Source: Enoplolaimus lenunculus (lineage: Eukaryota > Nematoda > Enoplea > Enoplida > Thoracostomopsidae). Taken from it: a stretch of 64,000 bases of DNA. The position numbers were made by a program, and so were the translations under genes. Under the pieces are notes generated by a model. The model worked only from the letters and a program-made list of their open reading frames with translations, searched no databases and was not told where the DNA came from. The DNA is taken from NCBI GenBank assembly GCA_030248215.1, contig JASANG010000777.1:62001-126000 (forward strand), written 5' to 3'. Shown here one piece after another: positions 49,901-61,900 of this stretch. The stretch's first letter is position 1; every line of letters starts with the position of its first letter.

Positions 49901-52900
49901 AGTTATCTAAAAGAGTGTAAAATTTAGCATTTTGTTCGAGTCCATGTTCATAATTTTGTTGCTTTGTTTGTTTTCAGAACTGTGCAAGCTGAACCTGCAA
50001 ATGTTTGACATTTCGTGCAATAAAATATCAACGCTCTATCCGGATCTCCGTCGCATGACCTCGTTAGTGCAGTTTACACTGCACGATAATCCTTTGGTCT
50101 CGCCACCTGCACGGGTTTGTTGAATAAATTTAAATTTCAAAATAAATTGACTATACGCAGTTTGTGGTGTACAGCGCAAGAAATAGGATATAGACCGTGG
50201 CATATTTAAGGTTGAATGCATTGTTTAAAAGGAACTGATCTTGGGATGTACAGAATTGTATAGTTTATTTGATTCTGGTGTGGATTGGACCAAAATAATC
50301 CATTTGATTTTTGCAGACCTTTAAGTTGCCATCACAGGATGCTAAGCGGAACTGAACAACAACGATTATACCGGAAGTGTAATTAATATGCGCTAAATGA
50401 ATATGTGTTTCGAAGTTCATGCTATTCATGTTTTTATAATTTCCACGCCATATACGAAAGGTGAGCTAAGAAATGAGATATATGAACCTGTTTCTGTAAA
50501 ATCCAACAGAATACTGGAACAAGATTTGAATCGTAATTTTAAGCGGAATCAGAATTCCAGTGGGACTCTGCCGCCGCCTAGTGGTAAGTAGTAGAAATGA
50601 TTAGAAGTACGTAGCCGGATGTCGACTTTTTGTCAGAAATCAAACATTCGGTTATGCCTTTTGATATACGTATATATTTTTGTATTTTTGTAGCATTGCA
50701 AGAAAGGCTGGCTACACTTGTTTCGATATCTTGACTGTGAAGTTTCGAAACGGATCAAACGAAGAAATATCAATTATCATTTACAAGAAAATCCGAAAGC
50801 AACAAATTCGTTGTTCAACGCCGCCACTGCGACCTCGTCTTCCATGCCTGGGGCACAAAGTACTTTTAGTTATGGTGGGACGGCAAAGAATGTTGGCAGT
50901 GGACCGCAAATACAGATGAGGTATTTCATGATTTTTTTGTGGACGCCATGGTATGTAGGAGTTCGGTAGTGGAACTTAGCAAGAATTGGTTACAATTTTC
51001 TATTTGTAAAAAGTGCTCGCGGGCGAAGCCGAACGGTGACAGATGGTGCTGCACGACAAGTATAGAGGCACCCTCATAGCACTAGTTTACGGTAATCGCT
51101 AGTTATTTTAAACTGAAAAGTCTAAATCCGTGTGTTCTGGTTACGAAACCAAAATTGCTGCAGTGCAAGCAATAAACAAGAATGCAAGCATGTCTACTTG
51201 GGGTTAGAATTAACCTGCTGTATCCCAGGGGCAGGCTCACAAAAACTTTCAACGAAGTTGCGCTGTTTCCGAATTGGTTTAACCTGCAAGAAACAAACTT
51301 TAATGCAGTTATACATTCTCTCTGAAACATAATTTGTGGCAACCCTTTTTACCGCTGGCTTTGAACAGTACATATTGTTTACAGGCACGGAGCTTCTACT
51401 GCCACTCCGCAGCCTGTTGGTGCGCCGTTGCGGCCTACCGCACGCCTAGAACAACATCAGCGACAGCGAATTCAAAAAGATCACCGAAACACCGTTATCA
51501 CTATCGATAGTGGATACTCGACTACAGACGAAACTGGATCTCGGTGGTCACAAGAGGTATGTTTGGCGTACCGGAAGCAGCTTAATGAGGTGATAAGCCT
51601 AAGTCTAAACCTAAAGTAGGACGTTTTTGTATTTTGGTGGGGTATTCGGCAGCGCTCTGTTTATTGGTTGTGTTAGGCAGCGCAGCTATTTTGAATTGGT
51701 AAGGGTTAAAATGTTGAATGTTACGTTATTTTTCCGCCTGGGCTGGGTTACTAGCTAATTGGGCAGGACAATGTCCGGACATCTTGTAGTACCGACCGGT
51801 GGACTACAAATTTGCTTTGTGCCAAGATATAAAAAATGCTACCTGTTTGGAACGGTGACTTTTTCGTTACGTTCTATACCACACAAAAAAGTTTATGCAC
51901 AATTTTTTTATTCGTCGCTTCGCATTGCTTTGCACTTTATGTTTATGACAGCGAACAGTTGGCACAAAACGTGCTTATGTGGTTGTTTCTGAATTCTCTT
52001 GTTTTGGTAATTTCTTAAGCAGCTTAAAACGTGTGTATAAAGAAAGACTAGCTTATGCGGGTTAGTCCCAATCCTATCCCGTAAGAATTTTTTCTATTCG
52101 ATTTCAGCGAGGCGTGACCCCGGATTTCAGGTGGTATTTAACATGGGAAACGTTGCTATAAACTCTCTAGCTCGTTTCATTAATATCAATCAGTGTTTGC
52201 GGTCCATTCCGTAGGTCGAACTTCGCCACTGCACAAAACTTATCTTTATGCAATATTGCTATTATTGTTTATTTATGTTTGTTTGGTTTAGTTCTTTTTG
52301 TGAGATTGTTGACCGCAAAATGCGCACACAATAAAGGTAAAATAGCAGATCGCTACGTATTGTATTTTAGTTTCGTTATTAATTATGTTGGGGGACCTGT
52401 ATTCTCAAGGGATGAATGAGCGCAGCATCTGTCGCCAGTTTGCGGTATGTAAATGCTTGTACACTATCCGCCACATCTCAAGATTTGGCGTTGGCAAAAG
52501 CAGCATATGTGAGCCGGACAAAATTTAACTGTGTTTAGGAATAAGCAGACTTATGTTTCATCGGACTTGTTCTGAACTAAAAATGGTCGATTATGAATTG
52601 ATAAAATTGGTCTTACTTTTTCGAAAGTTACAAGACCTATCACTATAACCGGCGATACATGCTTTGCTGTGGACAGTTGGGACTACGAGTATAGATGTGT
52701 AATAAGTGTATATTATTACTTTTTTGGTTTAGAACATGAACCAAAGCTCTTCAAACAATACTGTTTTGAGGTTGCAGGGAGAGGACAGGGTTTCTGTATT
52801 TGATAACTTTTTGGAGACTTTATGTTCGAAATTTTATATTTGCCACTTTTCGAGTTTAGAAATCTTCAAAATGTTCAAATGACTAGCACAAGGTGGGACT

Positions 52901-55900
52901 AGGGGTGGAAGTTGGTAGATCGTCATATTGCTTGTATATGGATAAAGTAGTTTACTTTGTGCTCATTCTAAACCTTGGTGCATCAGTTTTCAAATTAAAT
53001 TGATCTCTAGGTTTTTCGGTGACTAGTGTTTATGCATGCCTCCATCCACATGATGGCAGCTCTGTGTTCATTGTATTTTTTCTGTTTAGTTTTTGTTGTA
53101 CTGTGTTGTTTCTGTTTGTTTATTTTATGACAGCAAACCGGGATCGAACACAGTGTTGAAATATATCTAATTAGAAAGTCGTGTTCAAATCAGAATTATG
53201 GAAAGAATCCCAGGAACAGGCTTTTGAGAAAATCGTACATCAAAATCTGATCACAATTTTGGGCAAAGTTCTTGCCTAAAGTCAAAATTTCGGTTCCGCC
53301 GGCTGTTTCTGTAGTCGATTGTTGTTTTCTGTTTTATTATTTAGTTATGGTGGTGGTATTTATTTCTTTTTGAATTATTTTCTTGTTGCTTTCTGTTAAG
53401 CAAGCAGCTGCAATTATGATAATCCAAATGGCAAACAAACAGCAGTGGTGTTGTTTTTAAGTGGTGACGGTATATTATAGTTGTTGTCAGTTTTGCACCA
53501 GTAGTTGCATATAACTGCAATTTTAGCAGCTTATGCATGCTTCAAGCTATTTGTGTTTATTTTAGACTGCTAAAGATTGCACTCAAAATGATTATTCTGG
53601 ACATTTACGTGGTTTGGCTCCGAGGATGAACGCCGACGAGAAGGTTCCACAGCGCACTGGTCACTCGGGCAGGGAATTTGGGCTAGGTGGTGTGATGCCT
53701 ATTCATGTTGGTATAAGTGGTTCCATTTCTGGTGGGCTGAGGTCTCAATCGGTTTGTGAGGCAGTGCCGGGATTTTCTAGGTGGGACTGTAAACCCAGCG
53801 GATGTCACAGGCTGGAGGATGGCTGTGCTAGCTTTGCGTCATCGTGGAAACGGACTGCAAGAGGTCGTAGGTCGTGTGTTGTGCCGTTTGATTGTGGTCC
53901 TCGAGGGAAAGGGCATGATTTTGTGGGTAGAGATAGATTCAGGCTAGACGCACAGCAAGATTTGCGTGATAGCTGGATAAGTAGCAGCGGATGGCTAGAA
54001 AGCGAAGATTTTCGCAGTTCGGTGCCGCAGATTTTGGAGCTGATATGTCCAAAGACAAATGGTACAGAAAGCCGTGACCAGGAAGCTCGATCTTCGTATG
54101 GATTTTCGGGGGTGCATGGGCAATGGACACCCCGGTATGAATTTCATCAAAGGTGTTTATCGTCTGCAAGCGTTCATGGGACCTTAGGGGGTTGTATACA
54201 TCCGACGAATGAGGAATTGAAGAGGCATGGCGGTCTCAAACCAGGGTTGGCTACTTCGCCGTCTTTGACTGAATTGTCTACCCCGGATGAGTTTCGGTCA
54301 TTTTTTATGGAAAGTTCGACGAGCACGACGTCGTTAGATGCATTGCCCGTCGATGGAAACCCGCTAGCTTTGTCTAGACGGGATTTGGGATCAAGAATGC
54401 ATGGTTTTTCTGAAATTGGGGGTGTCTTCAATTCGAATGGACTAATAGGAAATAGAAATGCTAGCGTTGGCAGCGTCGACTCGGAGAGTAGTTTTGTAAG
54501 CGAAGTTGTAGCGGCTTGTAGCGAACAGTTGAGCTGCCGTAGACGGAACGCTCATGCCAAGGGTGATTCTGAGCTTCGCAGGGGTAGCGTGGATACTACG
54601 CTATCGGAAACGCCCACTAGTTCAAACTCGAATAGCAGTGATAATACACTAGTATCTTGTTCGCCACCGCCCCGAAGTGAATTTTCCTCCAATCGAATGA
54701 TGATGCAATCACGGGTTCGAAGTGGATTAAAACCGGTTCAGCATAGAAACCTGGGGGGCGTCACCGACGTCTGTGGTGATAGTGGACCTCGGCATGTAGG
54801 GGTACGCTGGGTTGGGATATGGGTTTGAGTTTAGTTTAGATGGGTTGGACTGCTTTCTATGTATGTATCTACCTATGTATGTATATTATTATTATCATTA
54901 TTGTTAGTTGCTGGCGGCATGCTCAATTACATTGATTAAAAACTTTTATTGAGCGAAGTGAAACTCCGAGCGAAGCTCGAAGTTTTGCGTAGCGTTTTAT
55001 GTTTTTTACTTACTTGGTAGTCGAAAGGTGGATGTCCGTCCGTCTGTCCGTCCGAAAAGAATCTCAAGAACAGCTGAACCGATTTCGCTAACCTTTTTTG
55101 TTTGAAAGCTTATTATCCTGTGGTGTTAACCTCGCATTGGGTGTTTTAAAATTTTAAGCCGTTTATTAGCTGCAGGCTAATTTGTATAATTGGCTAAGCA
55201 TAAATTATGACTTTTCACTGTATTTCACTAATTATTAGGGTTACAAGTAATGTAATTTCAGTACTTAAAGGTTTTTGGGTACGATAAATCTGAATAAATT
55301 GTCTACAAACTTCCAAAATCGATAATTGAATTGTTAGCTAATAGGTATTTTGCATATTAGCATAATTGATAAGCCTGAACAAGCCTAAATTAGGATTTTT
55401 TACATCATTTCAGTGAGTATTATGGTCAATAAACGGTTTTTAGGTGCGAGCAATCTGAATAAATAACTCGACTGATTAAACAATTAAGTATCCTCGAGCT
55501 TCGCTCCATGCGTGCAGTTCCTCCACGATTGGTTTAATGCGCATTTGAGTTTAACATTAAGTTGGTTGCGAGAATTACATATCTTCAATATATATTACGT
55601 TTGGCTTTAAACAATTTTGAGTTTTTGTACCTTTAAGAATTAGTCGGTGGGTGCGGTATAAGCAAGTATGCAGACTTGGTTGCTTTAGCTTCCTAGTTTC
55701 ACTGACATATAACCACCTCAACCGCCTACGCAGTTTGTTAAGCGAGCCAGTTACGTATGACGTAGCCGTCAAAAATTGTCACGTTTAGTGATAGTGGTTC
55801 ACGACTTTACGCACATGTTACATATTATGCATGCAACATCTTGTCGTACATTGTAAGGGTACGCCCGGATATCGCGGTCCGGCAGGAAATATGCTATCCA

Positions 55901-58900
55901 GATGTCTTTTATGGCATCCGGTTGCACCTTGATATATATTTTTGTTACTGCAGTTTTTTAGCAGTGCATCCAGAAATGAAGTAGTCTAGGTGAAGTAGCT
56001 CAATATAGTCTTTCTGATTTACTATAACATTCTTGTTTTTGTAATAAATCTTCGAAGAAGAACTGGCTTCTCCACGGCGGGGGGGCCAGCACTTTTCAAA
56101 ATTTTCATTTTCCCCCGGCGAAAATTTTGCCGCCCCCCAGCAAAATGCCCCCAGCAAATTTTTTTGCTGGGGGGGCCCCAGGACTTTTCTAGGCCAAAAA
56201 TTTTCACTGTTAAAACGTAAAGACCTGGACTTCTTTTGGAGCGGACATTCGGCAAAATATGTTTTTATATTACGCTGAGTACTCATAATTTTTAATGGCG
56301 TTACAAATACCCGTAGTAACTAATACAGTTCAATAATGAACTGAAAAAAGCACAATTATATAAAGACCGTTTCAGGGCATACAGCATTCGAAAGTACCTT
56401 GCAGCAGCAAGTTCAACCCGCCTGAGCCTTATGATAAACTGAAGCTGTGACTAATACACAAAATATATATTAATCACAGTTTCAATTATAGATTATCTAT
56501 ATTTTATATAATTGTGTTTCTTTCAACTTCTGGTTAAGTTGTCAGTATATACGTAATATTAGTTAAATTATTGTTATTAGCGTTTATTTTTGTCATGTTG
56601 AGCGATGAGTAATCTTAAGTTGAGTTGGAAACACGGTCTAGAATGAAAAAATGGTCCAAAAAGTCGGTTTGCAAAATTTTAAGCCTGCCCCCAGGACCCC
56701 CCCCCAGATCATCTGGGGGCCCAGGAAAACTGCCCCCCAGCAAAATCAGCTGCCCCCAGGAAACTCCTGCCCCCCAGAAATCGCCCCCCGGCGGAAATTT
56801 TCAAGCTGTGGAGAAGCCAGAACAATACCAGGTTTATGATCATTTTGGAATGTAAACGGTTGTCAAAATGCAGGGTTCGTAGGATACATGACCATGACAT
56901 TGAAATTCCTAGGCACCAGATAAGTTTTCCGTTGCGGATGTGACCAGAATTTTGTTCTGGATCTCGCTTTAATCAATATTATTCACATATGTTATATGTT
57001 TGCTTGAACTTATTACTGCACATTATATATACGTTTATATATTATGACATTCACAGATAGCATATAAAGTTTGTTTTATACTTCAGATATCACGAAAAGA
57101 AACAAATGAAAATGCTCAACATCGTGAAAAAGATGAAAATGTCAAAAGTAGCGCACTGATTGCTGATGGAATTACCAATGGAACCATAAGGTAATGGTAT
57201 AATTTCACAATAACTTACGTAAATCATGTCAAAATTTTTCTCATGCGTATAGACACCGTTGCCCTAAAAAGTTGCGATGCCTACGTGTTTTGAAGAATTC
57301 AATATGGATCAGTAATGGTTGTTTATAACGCAGTTTTTAATGTCGCTTAGTTCTGAGTGTATTTTGACGTCAGAGGTAGGTCTAGTTCGCTTGGCTGAAA
57401 ACGTATTAGACAACAGAAGTGACGATGAATGTTACACGGTACCATTAGTTAAGCGGTAAAATGTGAGTTGATTAGGTTTTGTTTTGTGTATGCCAAGCAG
57501 TTGTAATTTTCGTTTCTACTCAGTTTAATTTTCCCCTTTGCATTACCTTGCATGCAGAATATAATTACTTTTTCAGCAACGGTCATGTTGTGATTAAGCA
57601 ACCCGAGATTGTACAACACTCTGATTCGAAATCTGCTTCCAGTACTGAGCAGCCAACGACAACAACGAACTTAGCTGGTTGTTGTTCGCAAGATTGTTCA
57701 TCTGTTATGGCAACGACAGAGGTGCCTTGCAACATTATAGGGCAGTCGTTAGCAACGGTTAAACCTGTTGTATCATCTGTGAAATCGACCAGTTTAAATA
57801 TCGTTAAAGAATCTCCTGTACAAGCACTGCGCAGTGCAATTACGTCACGATTTGAGCGGAAACACAAGGCAAAAGCAACAGTAGTGGCGGAAAATTGTGT
57901 CGATAGACAGATGGATGCGAATGCTGGAAGCAGTTTTGGCGCCAGCGGTAGCTATGTCACCAGTAGCAGCAATGGTGTCAACAGCGCCGCCATTAGTAGC
58001 TATGTCGCCAGTACTAACTATTTCACCAGTGTTCCCGCTTCGAGCGATTCTTGTTCAACTTCAGAGCTACCCTCGTCTAAATTGTTTGCTCCTAGTACGA
58101 ATTCTAATCGAAATGGTGCATTTACTAAGTCTACACATTCCAATGTTGCTGCCAATTATTGTCCTGCTGCGAGTAATCCTAATTCTGCCAGCGAGCAAAT
58201 TTGTAGCGCGGATTTGAGCTTGAAACGTTCAAGCCCTAACTCGAAATCTAGTTTAGAATGCTGGCAAGATTCTAGTCTTGTTAGTACCGCCGCTGAACCT
58301 GGTGATGAAATGGTGCCAAACGGCTCGTTGTTGACTTTGGACGGGCATTATATACGATGTCGCGCTGAGCATTTGGCAAACGCGGACCCTAGGAAGTCAA
58401 GGCCGGTTGAGGAGAGTATTAACCATATCATTGAGAATGGGTATAAATTTCAAGATAGGAAGCCGTTGAATCATGGCGTAATCGATGGGAATGTGTTGAG
58501 TACTGCTTCTGGGGTGCCGGTTGGCGGGGTATCGGTTGCTATAGCGACGGAAATTTTAGGGACGTCTGTTGCTACGGATGTGCAACGATCTACTAACCTT
58601 GAGACTGGAAGAGCTCAAGATAAAAATAATAATGTCGCTGGCGCGGGCTGTGATTTGACCAATACGACTGATGTAGTAACGTCAGCGGATGATGTTTACA
58701 ATAATAATCATATTGTAACGGGTCGGAATGCTACTTATAGCGCTGACCGGGTAGAAGATGTAAGGAGACTTAACAATGAAAACAAAGACAGTACAGAAGG
58801 TGGGACTGAGGCTAGGACTAAATTTGGTGGTTCCCATATGGGTGAAAAGTTGATAAGCGATGTTGGTGAAGACAAAATTGTTGAGAAACTTAGTAATCAG

Positions 58901-61900
58901 AGAGATGGCTTGAAATTGGCAGATTCTAGCCGCAAAGTGATTCCTTACCACGAAAAGAGTCGAAACGGTTTGTCGGTACGGTGGAAGGATGTAGAACCGG
59001 CGCGAGATGTAATGGTGGGTAGGAATAGGTTGCAAGTTTCGAATACTGGAGTCGATGTTCACCTAGGACTAGCTGGGAATGAAAATGTTGCCAGTAGACC
59101 AGGAGATCTTAAAGATGAAAGCATTGAAACCAATGAATTGAAGAATGCTAGGGGTAGTGGCTGTGGAGATAGGCTGGATACCGGTGTCCGGGGTTCGAAA
59201 CCGGCCTCTGGGCGTGAGAAATCAACATCTTTTAGTGTGCAGTCTAATAGTCAAAGACGTCCATCTACAGCGCCGAGAAATATCCGTAGCCAAGCTAAGT
59301 CTGTCGCTGAGGCAAAATCAAGTCGGAAATCTCGAGCTGGCAATATGTCCCATATGGGGAAAGCCAGCGATGAGGGTAGACCTACAAGCGAGAAACTGGA
59401 ACCCTCGTTGTGTGGTGGTAACGCTTGCGATACCCAGAAAACGGAGCCTGTCCCTCGCAAATCGACTTCAACTACGGATAGACAGAGCTGTTTAAATGTG
59501 AGAAGACCACAAGGACAAACCGTGAGAAAGAATAAAGATACGCTTCTAGTTAGCGCTGAGGTTAGTTTGTTAATATTTTAAACGACGGGGAGAGTGGAAC
59601 GTTGGGCAGAACTGAGTTTGCGTTTACTTGTGCTCCTTCTTATCACACCTTGTACCAGTTAGTATTATAAGAGAGGTTCCAATGACCCTGCATTGCCATA
59701 GAGTTACAGAAATCGATCTATGGCAAAATTAAAAAGTATATATAAATGAAATATGTTGTTTCGTGAAGCTAATGTTTTCATTTTGGTATTTTAGGATACA
59801 AAACAAATAGTTAAAATGCTAATTTTTCAGAATAGCGTTAAAGCACAGCGTGAATCTTCTACATTTCACGCCAAACCGTACACATCATCCAGCGGTGCTC
59901 CACGTGCTTCAAAAGCGCCTTCCATGACTGCAACGACTGCCAAATCGATACAGCCTCGTATAACGCACCAAAGACATCGGATTTCACCCGATGAAAAATC
60001 GACTATTTCTCAAAATGACTTAGCCAGTGATACTCAAGGTTTATCTGAAAATATGGAAAATTCAGGGTCACACCAAATTACCGCAGACTCATCAAATCAC
60101 GAGCCGAAAGTAAAGGAGCCACGCACGAGTTTGACCGGCAAACCAACTGTTAAACGGGTCACTTCTGATAACCAGAAAGGTTGTTCCACGGGGCAACGCC
60201 GTACCAGCAGCGGAGGTGGACGCCCCGATAAGCTCGTTGGTTCGAAAAACAGGCCTAATACAGGGGTCGTTCTGCTTCAAACTCCGGTATCACGACCTGC
60301 CAAGAGTAAGGCAGAATCCGGGGGCGCTAATCGGTCAAAGATATCCACAAGTCCTGAGTGTGAATCACGTAAGCGGTGTTATTAAAAATTAAAATTTAAA
60401 AGTAATTGAACTTTTTTGCAAAAGTATTTTTACCAAAAAGACGTCAGAGGGCAAGAGTGGCAATGTTTTTGTGTTCGTTTGTACTGTTTTAAATAATTAC
60501 CCAGCTCGCTTTGTGCATCATTGTAACGTTTTCAAACGTAGTAAAACAAATTTTGGTATTAATAGATTAGAAAATCCTGGCCTGTAAATTAAAGTTTATT
60601 TTGTTTTCAGATGGTCACGAAAAATTACCGGAAGCAACATCAGCTGATGTGAGCGGCAAATTGAGGAAATTGGCTGAAATGAGCAGTAATCCTATTGACT
60701 TGATTAAAGAGGTAAGTATGTAGTTTTTTCTGATTGTGAATCTGCAACATGTGTTGCATGGAGACAAGTAAAAGCTCATGCTGATGCTGCACATTAGTAA
60801 AATGCTGACGCATGTGTATTGCCTTCATATGCAGCAGTAGTAAAATACAGAAGAACCAAGATACATGCAGTAAAAAGTATTGAGGTTTTAGTAAGACAGA
60901 AAACGTTTAAACTCAGCAGCTGATTAAACCTTGTAACAACGCTTATTATTTTCAGCTGCAAGTACTCAGAACTACAAGCCGTCGTACCATATCCTGGCCT
61001 AACCGACTTTTTGACAGAATCCTTGGAAACCCTTGTATGATTGAAGCTACAGATTTTCATTTAATTCTGGTGCTTTGAAAGACTTTTAATCGCTTTGAGT
61101 TTTAATTAAATACATATGTAGATGCTGTCTTGTTGAGCAGAGAAGGCTTAGCCCGTCTTGAAAATAATTTTCTCCTTGTAGCAGTTTTAGACCTGTTTGT
61201 AATATGTGTGAAATTTCCGTGTGCCCCCGCGGAAATTTTATGGTCCTTTTCCAATATGTTGCGCTCGTTGGGGACCCGAAGATGCCACACCTTCAAAAAA
61301 CGGTAGTTGGTTGTGATATTGGGTTATGTGCTATTTCAGATACTTGAAACGCATTTGAACGTTGAAATCGCAGATTCAACCAGTGTTTTAGGCCTAATTG
61401 GAGATGGTGTTCAATTGTGCAATTTAGCTAATATGGCAAAACCGAAGTCTGTAACAACCATATATTCGCCTTTTGGCAGTGTAAGTTTGTTTGTTTGTGT
61501 GTTTGTTTGTTGGTTTGTGTGTGTTAGTTTGTTTGTTTGTTTGTTTGTTTGTTTGTTTGTCATAAACGGCTTTTGTTTACTGTTGTTTTTATTTTTGTTA
61601 TTGTTTTTCAATGTTTTTGTGTTGTATTGTATGTGTTGCTATTTTTTGTGCCTGTTATTTTTGTTCGCCGGCTTTGTTTAGTATAATATTAAACACGAGA
61701 ATGTTGGTTTTTGTGGTATAGATTTTTAATTTAAAATAAGAAAATTGCATCAGCTTCGAGGCAGCATTATGCGCATCCTCAAGTTACACAACTTTGTCAG
61801 CATTGGGTCAAACACGACAAAAAAGGTTTATGGCATTAGAAATTGAATGATAAAACTATGCAGAATTTTGCTCCCAGCTCTCACTGTATTCGGTATATCA

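Noticed and set aside
50397-50591. Possible extra LRCH exon between exons 5 and 6
   Set aside because: Exon 5 joins exon 6 directly in phase and continues the family-conserved HCKKGWLHLFRYL. This frame is repeat-derived (AATCAGAATTCCAGTGGGAC).
53756-53947. Alternative frames over LRCH exon 8
   Set aside because: The 53566-54795 frame is the one that joins exons 7 and 9 in phase; the shorter overlapping frames are shadows.
61307-61681. 124-codon frame ending in hydrophobic residues
   Set aside because: It is the real CH-domain exon (61340-61480) read through its donor into a (GTTT)n microsatellite; the hydrophobic tail is an artefact.
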